Source: Auanema rhodensis (lineage: Eukaryota > Nematoda > Chromadorea > Rhabditida > Rhabditidae). From it: a stretch of 64,000 nt of DNA. Within the stretch, counting starts at the first letter, position 1. Every line of letters begins with the position of its first letter. The notes below the pieces were generated by a model. That model was not told where the DNA came from, searched no databases, and saw nothing but the letters and a program-made list of their open reading frames with translations. Shown piece after piece: positions 41,529-52,171 of the stretch. Position numbers and translations under genes: made by a program. The stretch is taken from positions 14,756,001-14,820,000 of the forward strand of contig OZ059897.1 in NCBI GenBank assembly GCA_964057225.1, given 5' to 3'.

Positions 41529-42639
41529 ATGCTGAAAAGTGCATTGTCAGCGAAAAATATGGATACAGTATCTACAAAAACTGATGAGGATAAACTTTGG
41601 CAAGCCGATGAGAAGACGATTCCTACTAGAACATATCTTTTCAACGCATGTTTTCGAGATGCAGTAAGTATTACATAATACAATGAATTCTATATCCTTA
41701 ACTTAGGTACGAAAGGGACATATACTTAAGCTGGTTACGTTAATGATTTGTGCATTAATTCATATGTATTACATGAATTCATTTATTAAAACATTTGGTG
41801 CTTATGAAAACATGGTTAACCAGGTAAATCATTACTAAATTCATATTATAATTATTATTTGTTATGTTTACAGGTTGAAATAAGTGGCTCAGCTACGAGG
41901 GATAATATCAGTGAGCTTGATTCTATTCGATTTGTTCTTCGTGTTCTGGTTGATGTATGTTTTATTTCTTAATTCTAATTTTCTTATTTTTTCTTTTAAA
42001 GTATAAGAAAAATCTTTGGATTACGGTTGGTGCTATGTGCGCTTTACTTGCCACATCATCTTTCTTTGTTCTTCTTCTTGATGAGAGCCGATTCAATAAG
42101 TTAATTAAAATCCTTGTAAGTCCATTGATATACAATTCAGAATTCAGAACTATTTTTTAGATTTGTATCGTTGATATGATCGTTTTCATTGTTCTTCCTG
42201 GTTTGTTTATTGCACGTAAAATTAGTGCTATAAATCTTAAAAAATATTGGCCTGATGCTCTTAATTCTGCCAATCGTCTTATCAATATTAATGATTTCAT
42301 GAATGATTTGAGATGCTCAGTTACTGAAAGAGAAAATGTAGGTTTTCGTGTATGAAACAGTTTTCATTTTTTGTTATTTCAGTTGCCACCATGCTCCGAA
42401 GTTGTTCTTGCTTCAATCTTTCCAGTAAAGGCAAGTTTTTGAAAAATATATAGATAGTAATAACTTATCTTTTTGTATTTTAGGTTCTTGAATATTTAGT
42501 TATTCTTTGTGTGCTTACTGGTGCTTATATCGCTCTTGCTTACCTCATCGAATATTGTATTCGTCATTTCTTCCCACCATCTAAACGTACGAAGAGTAGA
42601 AAGGAAGCTACTGAACCCTTGGTTGCTCCTCCTGTCTAA
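41529..42639 (+). CDS. Four-pass membrane protein, family unknown
   Basis: Seven exons join to about 275 residues: 41529-41663, 41707-41823, 41874-41954, 42002-42115, 42161-42337, 42383-42430 (or 42424), 42484-42639. Four hydrophobic helices are evident: ILKLVTLMICALIHMYYM, LWITVGAMCALLATSSFFVL, CIVDMIVFIVLPGLFIA and LEYLVILCVLTGAYIALAYL. A loop with two cysteines (DLRCSVTEREN, PPCSE) lies between helices 3 and 4, and there is a basic C-terminus (PPSKRTKSRKE). The layout recalls tetraspan proteins, but no CCG motif is present, so it is not a classical tetraspanin. The ATG lies 7 nt after acceptor aatttcag, consistent with trans-splicing. The exon 6 donor is ambiguous: GC-AG (aag/gcaagt) or GT-AG (cca/gtaaag), both in frame. 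Function unknown. Confidence 0.8.
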
Positions 42640-44343
42640 TTTTCCTGATTTTATTCGTGCATTACTTTTCAATGAGTGCTCATATTTAGAAATGAAACAC
42701 CCAACTGATTTACAATTACGATGTATGAGTTCACTGTTGGGTGTTATGTTTTTTTAAATTCAACCACTTGTAGCTTTATCCTCTCATCTAAACTGGTTCA
42801 GATAGACCTTTGATCGGTCTGTACTTTTGTTTAATAACTCCACCTTCCATGTCGTTTCATGGGGCAATATGTATAAATCATCTCGTCCGTTACCTCACTT
42901 CCTTAGCTTCCTTATTTCGTAGAGACTGTGCATTACTATGAGGCTGGAAAAATCATTTGCCACTTATTCCCAAATATCCGTTCAACGGTGATAATTCAGC
43001 ACAGCTTTTCAACGCATTTTCTTTTTTTCTGAGCTAAAGCTGCATTTTATATGTTAAGCGAGTGTAAATGTCGAATTCCGAGGTCTGGTGCTTTTGGAAC
43101 TGCCATGCTTTATGGGATTCATTCACATTTTTTTTGAAATTGTCGGCTATGCCTCTTACGTTTCATATACTTCAGCTGGACCCTGATATAATCCGTGATT
43201 ACTCTTTATATTTTTGTAAATATTTTGTGATTTAATGCATTAATATTCTACATGGATTATATCCGTTGGAACGAAAGCCTGAAGGTTATGTATATCCTAT
43301 CTATGTTCCTGATGTTCTTATGTATTACTGAATATAGACTTGATTCATGTTTCAATCATTTTGTAAATTTACTGATATCTCTCTGAGCATACCACGATTC
43401 GTTAATACTCAATCATATTATGCGTAATAAATATAAAACTTGTTTCTAATTGTATATCACAAGTTACTCTAACACTATAAATGCCTTTTAACATGTATGC
43501 TAAAGAAATCGCCACTAGCAGCATGATGCCGTCTGAAGAGTAGGATCGCCGTAAGTGATGTAACTACCACAACAACATGAACAACTTTTTTGATTTAATT
43601 CAGGCAATTAATCATAACTAGTAAGATTATTCACTGTAATATCTGAACGAAAGCAATTGGCTCGCTGTATTCGGTATGGGATGTACACGCTGCCATGCAG
43701 CCTGATGTAGCTTAACAGAGCCGAAAGCAGCATGGAGAGTGATGCGAGAAGGTCGAACTGAACTCGTATTGAAACTCTTTCAAATTTCTTAACGATTAAC
43801 CGAATAAAACCGCTCAGATGAGCAGATTACAAAAGCTTTCCGTTGCCGGCTAGCTCGCGGTCATCAACTTCCGAAGAAGTTCTTCACGCTCGCAACCTGC
43901 TCATTACCCTTTCACCGCGGTCAACATGTGTCGAAGTTTAAAAGGGAATGTGAAATACAAACTACAGAAATGATTCTGTGTAGTATGATTTCAAAGATTC
44001 AACGTAATCTCTGAACCAAAGCAATTGACTCGCCGTATGTCGTATGGGTTTGAACCAACGCAAGTGGTCATATTATAACTATACTTAAATTATATTATAT
44101 TGTTGACTTATTTTTATATAATAGTATAAATAAATAAATAATTTAATTATATTACTTGTTCTTTACTTGTATAATACCATTTATAAAGATTTAGCTATTG
44201 TATATATACATAAACATAAGCCATACTTCTCGATTAAAATCAATATGGTTGCATTTGGTCACCTATGAACCAGATGCTTAGGTTAACGCATTTTCCAAAC
44301 AAATTGATAGGAGTCGGACACATCTGGCTTGAGTGTGAGGACT
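42640..44343. other. Intergenic between the four-pass gene and nphp-1
   Basis: About 1.7 kb. The first several hundred bp are probably 3' UTR. A GC-richer island at about 43500-44060 contains a diverged direct repeat (listed separately). The remainder is AT-rich. No gene seen. Confidence 0.45.
43634..44048 (+). repeat. Diverged direct repeat pair flanking a GC-richer island
   Basis: Two copies of a roughly 47-bp sequence, at 43634-43680 and 44002-44048. They share gtaat.tctgaac.aaagcaat then tg.ctcgc.gtat and a terminal tatggg (about 85% identical by eye). The 320 bp between them is more GC-rich than its surroundings. This could be a remnant of a small non-autonomous element with terminal direct repeats; no target-site duplication was identified. 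Confidence 0.5.
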
Positions 44344-44357
44344 GCTACCATGGTTAC
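44344..44357 (+). promoter_or_regulatory. X-box-like RFX/DAF-19 site upstream of nphp-1
   Basis: gctaccatggttac matches 13 of 14 positions of the nematode X-box consensus RYYNYYATRRNRAC, and the core is palindromic. It sits 79 bp upstream of the proposed nphp-1 ATG (44436) and just before an acceptor (atttacag, 44370-44371). X-boxes about 60-250 bp upstream of the ATG are the known signature of DAF-19-driven ciliary genes, including nphp-1. It also argues that the open frame starting at 44265, which spans the motif, is not the true N-terminus. Confidence 0.7.
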
Positions 44358-44435
44358 CATGACATTTACAGCAGTGAAGCTCATAGTGGTCAAGGCTTTC
44401 TTAACTATCAAACACAACAATTCTGTTCAAAAATA

Positions 44436-47400
44436 ATGAGTATTTTTGGAAGAATATTCCCAATTAAAGATATATTAGCTCGAGTTCCACAACTTGAAAC
44501 ACAGGTGAGTAAATAGTTTATTTCTCTTTATGTTTCGACAAGCATGCTCAATTGACCTCAATCTGAATTTAATTGGCTTTATCCGGTTTCATTGTGCATG
44601 TCGTAATTGTGAAAAAATAAAATAACTTTTGAATTAATATTATAAATCAACAATAAGGTATTAAGTATATACTTTTAATTTTTTTAAGATTGAAAAATTG
44701 GAAAAAGAAAATGAAACAACAAGAGGAACAAAGAATAGGAGCAGTTTTAGAAAACGATGTGACGAATTGAATAAACAGGTCAGACAATAAGCAGGCACTG
44801 AGCAGCATTATCAATAAATTTTAGATTGAAAACCAAAGAACGCGTATTTCAAACTTGAAAATGAAAGAAGGTTCGGAAGATAAACAACTAGCTCATAAAG
44901 CAATGGAGAAACTAAAAGTTATTCAGGTATCATATACTAATACAGATTTGGCCAAAAATGCGTTTCGCAGAATCGTTTAATTGACATCTCAGATGTATCC
45001 ACGACGGAACCTTCGTTGGCAGATGAAACACATAAAGAAGAGTAAGATAATAGCAAAATATGTTAGATTTTGTAAATTTTTTAGACCAAAAGTTGATGTT
45101 GTTGTTGAAGAAGAAGTTATTGAGGAGAAACCTATTTCAAAACATGAAGAGATTACTCGACAGCAGAGTATGTATGATGAAGATGATGAGGAGGAAGATG
45201 ATGCTCAAGTATAAAATAAATTATAAAATTGATGTTAAAATTATATAATTTAGATTTATACAACAGCAAAACCTCCACAACCTCAACCTCGTATTATAGC
45301 TGTTCAGTCAAACACGAATGAGACACCTGTTATTTCGGTATATCAATGAAATACAATTATAGAATAAAATGAATTTAGAAACAAAATACTGGAGATGAGG
45401 AAGATAAAGCTAAACAAACAGAAGGAATGGTAGTTGGTAATGATTTTCTAGTTTTGGGTGATTTCAATGCGGAAGAACCTGGAGATTTAACAGTAAAGAA
45501 AGGTGAAATGGTGAAGATTATTCAAACCAGGTAATATTATTATTTATAATTATATAATTATAAAAAAATACTTTAAAAAAGAATAAAGAAAATATTTATA
45601 TTTATTAAATGTATTCGTAAAAGCTACTATAGCAACCAATATAACAAAGGTTGTGTCCTGAAATTTGCTTAAATGCTTGCCATTTTTCTTTTTTCCATAT
45701 CCTCCATTTTGTATAATTTCAATTCAAAAAGTCAACTCGACCTTTCTTTTGAAAGATAGATTTTACATTTGTCGAGATTTAAAGAGCATTTCATAGGCCT
45801 GATGGTTGGTGGACTGCAAAAGCTTCTAAAGAACGCATAGGACTAGTACCAAAAACTTTTCTTCGTCATGTACCAGCAGAAGTTTTAAATGAAGTATTCT
45901 CACATTCTATAGAATCTACTGTTCCATCTTCATCTATTGACAAAGAAGAAGAGGAAGAAGCTGATATTGAAAGAGAGAGAGTAAGTTTTTCTTTCTACAG
46001 TACTGTTTAATTGTAAACTGCGAATTTAGACTGAAGAAGAAGATATGGGAAAATCTAAAGCTATCGACCAAGAGTCCAATTTACCTCAACCATCGGCAAC
46101 ATCTGTACCAGTAAGACTGCTTATAATTTAAACTTATGAAGGCACTATGTTACAGCCTCTTGCATTAGCTATAACACGTCCTATTCGTTGTTTGGGTGAT
46201 GCTTTACGATCAGATCCACATCTTACTTATGCTTGTCACCTTACCCCTAGACTTAGTCATTCGAATTTAGCATTTCATGATCTTTACTGGAATTATGAAG
46301 ATGATAAGGTTTGAACAAATATTATAGTGTATTAATTATTTGAATATAGTTAAGAAAACGGCATGTTCGTGTATCATGCTTAGTTCGTTTGATACGATTC
46401 GAAGGTATGCCTAGAGATATAGATATTGGGCTTGTTCGAATAGGATTGTATGATACAAGTAGAAAAACAGGAAGACAATTGGTAATAATGAATAACTATA
46501 TTAATTATATAATATATTTTTTTCAGGTTAGTAATATTCATACAATTCGAGCACAAGTAAAAGGTACAACTTGGACATTTATATCAAGGGTTAATTGATT
46601 ATTATAATTTATTTAAAATATATGATTTCTAGGCAGATACAGCTAGTTCTGGAATTGATTTTGGTGATTTTTTATTACGATCAAACTACAAAATGAAAGA
46701 TGTAGTATTATTATTAGAAGCGAGTACTGTAATTACACAAAATGTAAGCAAAAAATGATTAATTTTTATAAAATACTGTTTGAACTATAAAAATAGAATA
46801 TATATATTAAATTTTAGGGACAACAAGAAGAAAGAGCTTTAGGATACCATCGTTTATCTATTATAGGAGATAATAACGAGTTTTGTTTAACAAAAAAGTA
46901 AAAATAATACTTTATATACTATATCATATATATCTTTCATTATAGAACTTATACAGAAATATTATTAACTGATAATATATTTGATAGTGAAGCTGCTATT
47001 AAACGAACTCCATACAAAATAGTTTTTAAAGCTTTAGATATTCCAAAAGATTTAGTTCCGTTTGTTGAGTAAGTTACATAGATTCAAACTATATTTCTTT
47101 ATTTTTTACTAAATATAACCGATTCTCTTGAACTGAAAGTCAAAAATGAAATTTAATTTTCTTATGCTTACTTATGCTAATTATAAAATATATTTAGTGC
47201 ATTACCTGATGTTCTTCTTTTGAATCCAATGTATATACGTGTCACATATTTCTATAGAAGAAGAGCTGGTACATTACTTCTTCGTGATCGTTCAAATCCA
47301 TTAAGTGCAGGTAATATTATAAATTTTAAAATTATATAAATATATTTTATTTTTAGAAATGATCTCAGATCCTCTTTTAGCTATATTCCCATATGTAGCT

Positions 47401-47822
47401 GATCAACTTGATCTAATGGATTTAATAACAAATTCATGGAATAGTAAAATGAAAACAATGAAAAATGTATTTAAATCTTTTTATTACAAATATGAAAAGT
47501 TTTTTATTTATTTTAGAAATCTGAAGTACATCAAGCTGAAATCTTTTTTCATATTTTTATGAATACAGCATACTGTATTCATCGAACAGCTATAATTCCA
47601 GATTATTGTATATGGGATACAAAAGCTCTAATAGAAAGACAAGAGGTATTATTACATAATTTTATTTTTTATTTAATAAAACATATTCAGGTTTTAAAGA
47701 AATGTGTTGATATGTTACGTGAATACAAGACAGCTGCTCGTTTCTTGTTAACAACCTCAAGCAAACCAATTAATATATATGATTATTCTTTAGATATAAT
47801 GGGAATACATGCTTTAGATTAA
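44436..47822 (+). CDS. nphp-1: Nephrocystin-1 (ciliary transition-zone protein)
   Basis: About 699 residues over roughly 19 exons; C. elegans NPHP-1 is of similar length. It is a transition-zone scaffold that works with NPHP-4 as a ciliary gate (family knowledge). Seen: an N-terminal coiled coil (residues about 15-100; [22 protein letters not shown]); acidic linker ([12 protein letters not shown]); SH3 domain (about 200-257; [36 protein letters not shown]); and a second acidic stretch. The nephrocystin homology region then runs to the end ([57 protein letters not shown]), closely tracking human NPHP1. The start at 44436 (MSIFGRIF) is chosen because an X-box and an acceptor lie just upstream; an in-frame ATG at 44265 is the alternative. 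Codon use is more AT-biased than in neighbouring genes, with many 40-50 bp introns. Confidence 0.93.
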
Positions 47823-48071
47823 TTATAAAACTTGTTTTAATTTATACAATTTATAAAATAATATTTTTAAATTATAAGTAAAAATTATTTACTTGAAATA
47901 ATTTAAAACAAAAGTATTGTATTTATTATTCCAATAATGTTACTTATTTTGAATTGATGCTCAAATATTTTTAATTGTTAATATATTTTATTATATTTTA
48001 TATGTATATATATATATTATATATGAATTATTTCAAAAATATATTTATTCTTATTCATAAATACAAATCAT

Positions 48072-48767
48072 TTACTGAGTTTTAAAGATTTCGTTAGCTG
48101 TTTGACAATGAATATATTGTTGTTCAACACTATGATTTCCACGATCATTAGTAGCTTCAACTTTGTAAATACCTTGATCTGCTTGAGAAGGATTCTAGAA
48201 ATTATAAAATAATTAAAAAAAAATAATTTTGAATTTGAACCTTTAATTGCAAAGTAACAGTCCATTTTCCAACCGTCTTTTTGATTTTTTGAACATATCT
48301 ATCACCACTAAGCTCTTTACCCTTGAAATACCTATACAAATCAAATATAAGATTATAATTTAAAAAAAAAAGAAAACCATTTGATAGTTGGTTGCGGATT
48401 AGCATTACAAAGACATTCAAACAGAATAGATCCGTCTGGTTGTTGAAGAAGTGACGGAGCTTTTTCGAAGAATGGAGCCAACATTATCTGTTATATATAT
48501 CGAAATTATAAAAATTATTTATATATTTAAAATAAAAAGCTAGGAAAAGTGAAAAGTATTACGAAAAAATGAATGAGATGGAATCTAACAACAACATAAG
48601 TTGATCGCTCTGGTACAGACAAGAGAAGCTCTCATCTATCCGGAGGCTGGGTATATCGTGGGAGGGTGTTGTTGAGAATTACACTGTTAAGCATCAGAAA
48701 CCGAACCTCTGACATACTTTACATCAACTTTCAAAAGCTCAAAAGGTGTTTCCTTCTCTAAGGTCAT
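48072..48767 (-). CDS. Small single-Ig (I-set) domain protein, probably intracellular
   Basis: Four exons join in phase to about 122 residues: 48767-48723, then 48487 downward, with the stop at 48072-48074. The N-terminus MTLEKETPFELLKVD splices (gat/gtaaag to ataacag/ata) to a single immunoglobulin I-set domain. Seen: FFEKAPSLLQQPDGS, FECLCNANPQPTIKWYFKGK (first Cys and the invariant Trp), and ADQGIYKVEATNDRGNHSVE (the D-x-G-x-Y motif with Val in place of the usual second Cys, YKVEA). No signal peptide is visible. The style matches cytoplasmic muscle Ig domains (twitchin/UNC-89/DIM-1 type) and the size matches one-Ig (OIG) proteins of nematodes; assignment to a named gene is not possible. 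The ATG directly follows an acceptor (caaatcag). It lies 643 bp downstream of the ABCD transporter on the same strand. Confidence 0.72.
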
Positions 48768-49410
48768 CTGATTTGTGTTCCGAACACAAAATATAATTAA
48801 AGTTGAATATAGAAAAGTGTTAAAAGATATAGTAAGTGTGTATATAGAAATATAAAACTAAAACAATTTAATTTTCTTCTCTTTCATTTAAAAAAAAAAA
48901 CATTAAAAATATGAAAAAATGTTGATATTACATATAATATACATACAAATCAAAAATCAAAAAAAAGGTTATGAAATAGAAGAAAATATAAAATGGCACA
49001 ATAAGCACTTCATGTTCGTGCTAACTATTTGCTGATATAATTATAATTAATATAATAATAGTACAGGTTTTTAGATGATAAATTCAAAAAAAAATAACAT
49101 CTAATTTATAATTATATATATGGAAGAGTATATTGGAATAGCAACATATATATATAAAGAGAGAGAGAGAGAGATAGCATGATAAGAGAAAGCTATTCAA
49201 AATTTGTTAGTAGACTTGATTTATATATGTTTCTTATGTAGAATTATATATATCATTATGTATATAAATCTATATATTCAAAGGAATTTTCACAAGCTAC
49301 TGTACAAGTTACTTCAAACCTTTCATGTATCTATCAGCTTCAAGATACAATACAAATGAGTGGAATGATAGAAGTAAAAGAATTTGGATGAAAACATCCT
49401 ACTGAGATAC
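48768..49410. other. Intergenic between ABCD transporter and single-Ig gene
   Basis: 643 bp of very AT-rich sequence with a short GA microsatellite near 49159-49174. It contains the transporter 3' UTR and the outron of the Ig gene; nothing else seen. Confidence 0.5.
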
Positions 49411-52163
49411 TCATGAGCCATATTGCTCGGAATTCTCGTCAATTCTCTGGAATTGATAGCCACCACGTCCGTCCATCTGTAACGAATACTCGTGATGAAC
49501 CCAAAGAGATTTACGATGTGAAACGGTGAACAAAGTAATATTCATCTCACGACAATATCGATACATAGCACCTAAAATCATTAAAATTATTAAATAGATG
49601 TTTCTAATAGTATTGATATACCTTCTACATCAACAGATACAGCTGATGTGCATTCATCTAAGATAGCAAACTGAGGACGATGATAGAACAGACGGGCCAT
49701 CTGGAATTAAAACGTTCATTTTCAAATTTTATAACTCATTTACAGCTATTCTCTGCTTTTCTCCCCCAGAAAGAACATCCATCCAGTCTTGAACTGAATT
49801 CCAACCTCCTTCACGTGTAAGAATGTGGTTAAGTTGAACCTGGGAATGAATTACAATTCGTTATCTTACATATTTTCAATTAATACCTTCTCAAGAAGAT
49901 CTTCCAAATCGTTATCAGTCATACCACGTCGACGCATATCCAGAGGCTTATCAGGATATATAACTTGATCACGAAGAGTTCCAAGAGTCATATAAGGTCT
50001 CTATAATGTATAGATAATAATAATTTTATAATAAATGATATAATAATACCTGAGGAACATAGAAAAGATTTCCTTTAGCTGGCTTAGTTAAGCGACCTCC
50101 AAAGAGAGGCCAAAGCTCTCCTAATGTTCTGAATAAAGAGCTCTTACCACAACCATTTGGTCCACAAACTAATACGTTAGTTCCAGAAGGCACCTTAATA
50201 ATATAAATATAAATAATTATATAAAATATATTTTATAATACTTCTAAATTCAAACTGTTGATTAAGATATCTCCATTTGGAGTAACCAATGGTACATTTT
50301 CAAATCGAATTACATTATCTTTGATGATAAGTTCACCTGAAATGTAAACAAAATAGTAAAAACAGAATATTCAGATAGCTTTGTACCTGATCCTGGTCTC
50401 AACTCATTGTGGCATGGAACAATCATAGGATTAGAATCGTTATCGCTCACCATTGTACGTTCATATTGTCCTTCAAGATTTATTTTTAAATGCAAGTATT
50501 TGAAAGCAATATCAATACCTTTGTCTAAGTCATCTAAAACTTTAACCAACGTGTCTACTCGACTAGTAAATCCACTAAGTCTAGTCATTTCACGTCCAGC
50601 GAGAGCCAATCTCCCTAAAGCTTCAGCTAGCTTGAACATCATACGACCAGAATTATAGTATTCCTTTAAAGAAATAAATTAACAAAAAAAGTAAAAAGCT
50701 CAGATTACTTGGATAAGCTCATTACGAGAACGATCTGCAAGACGACCATTCTTATCGAAGAATGCCCGACTGACAGCAAACCATCCAACAATAGTAGCAA
50801 AGTATTTAGCCACAATGTTATCAACGAAACCAATTGAGAATCTGAAAGAATGATAAATACAAAAAAAATGTTTTTAATATTTACCTGAAGAGAATCAATT
50901 TACGAAGATGAGCAACAAGATTTCCAAAAGTATGCATTAGAGTTTGCTTCTCTCTATCATTACCTTGATAGAAAGCAACCTCTTCAGAGTTCATGATCAA
51001 TCTTGAATTAACAAATCGGAATTCTCCTTCCAATACTTGCTCCTGTACTGTTAATCTTCCAATCTGAATGAATATAAAACAAAATTCGAACAAGAAAGAA
51101 AAAAGAATTACAGGTCTACGAAGGTATGTCAAGAATACACCAGAGCCAAGAAGATAGGTAAAGAGCAAAGCTGGGGCTCCAAATCCAAGAGAACCACCCA
51201 AACGAGATACATACAAAAGAACATCAACGATTGGCTGAAAAGAAAATTAAAAATAATAAAATATTATATAATTATAATACTTTTGAAAGATTGGAATATA
51301 ATTCAACAATTCCTTCACAGAATTTATCAACATCTTGTGTAAGCAATTGATCAGCGTTTTGAATTCTGTTATCCAAATTTGACATTTTATAGAAAGTAAA
51401 ACCTCTGAAAACAAAAATTTTCTTTATAATATCTAATAGAATTTAACTATACTTCAAGTATTTACCATACAGATGTTGAGTAAGACGATTACGGAAACGA
51501 AGTTTCAATTCAGCCAAGCCAAACTAAATATATAATTAGTGTTATTATAATATTATAAATACTAGTTATACCTTTAAAAAACTATTAACAACACTGATTG
51601 CTGGCATAGCCAACACATATTGAACCAAGCTAGCAAAGAACATAATCTTGTTTCTATCGATTATAGCTCTAAATATTATTTAATATTAAAACTTAACTAT
51701 ATATATAATAACATACGCTTCAATCTTTGTTGCAGTTGTTATCATCCAGACATCAGCATAAGTTCTGCATAAAAGAGACAAAGCAATAAGAAGAGCATAG
51801 AAGAACTAAAAATTCAATTCAATGCTTTACTTTATATTTTCTGACCTCAGATGAGAAAACTCCGGGAACTAATATCTTTAGAATTTTGTGCAATTTTCCC
51901 AAAAACACCGCATCAACGTGGGCTTTATCAGAACTTTTCTTTGTTATCTGTTTGGAAACAACTTGTGTAGATCTTCCTTTAACACTATAACAATACGTTT
52001 CACAATGACATGGAACTGTAATTGTAACTCACGATGTCTTTCGGCTGTACATCTTAACGAAGGCTAAGAAAGCAAGAAGTCCAGCCAATCCTGGACCATA
52101 TTGACGGAATGTTAGAGTGGATGCCAAAAGGCGCACTTGCGCCAGTTTTGACATGCCAGCCAT
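49411..52163 (-). CDS. Peroxisomal ABCD3/PMP70-type half ABC transporter
   Basis: Half-transporter of subfamily D that dimerises in the peroxisomal membrane and imports acyl-CoAs for beta-oxidation (family knowledge). Start 52163 ([13 protein letters not shown]), roughly 15 exons, about 660 residues like human PMP70. Seen: transmembrane half with [17 protein letters not shown] (EAA-like motif, near 50920-50990), [16 protein letters not shown], the ATPase Walker [10 protein letters not shown] (near 50145-50170), signature LSGGEKQR and Walker [11 protein letters not shown] (49640-49800), then the H-loop [10 protein letters not shown]. It ends [15 protein letters not shown], matching the PMP70 tail. 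The orthologues in C. elegans are pmp-1/pmp-2 on chromosome II, and I cannot tell which. An acceptor (cattatag) lies 9 nt before the ATG. Upstream on the same strand, 2.5 kb away, is acer-1, which is adjacent to pmp-2 in C. elegans as recalled. Confidence 0.94.
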
Positions 52164-52171
52164 GTTATTTT

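Noticed and set aside
44265-44435. N-terminal extension of nphp-1 starting MNQMLRLTHF
   Set aside because: The frame runs through an X-box and a plausible acceptor, and nothing in it resembles nephrocystin; ATG 44436 is preferred.
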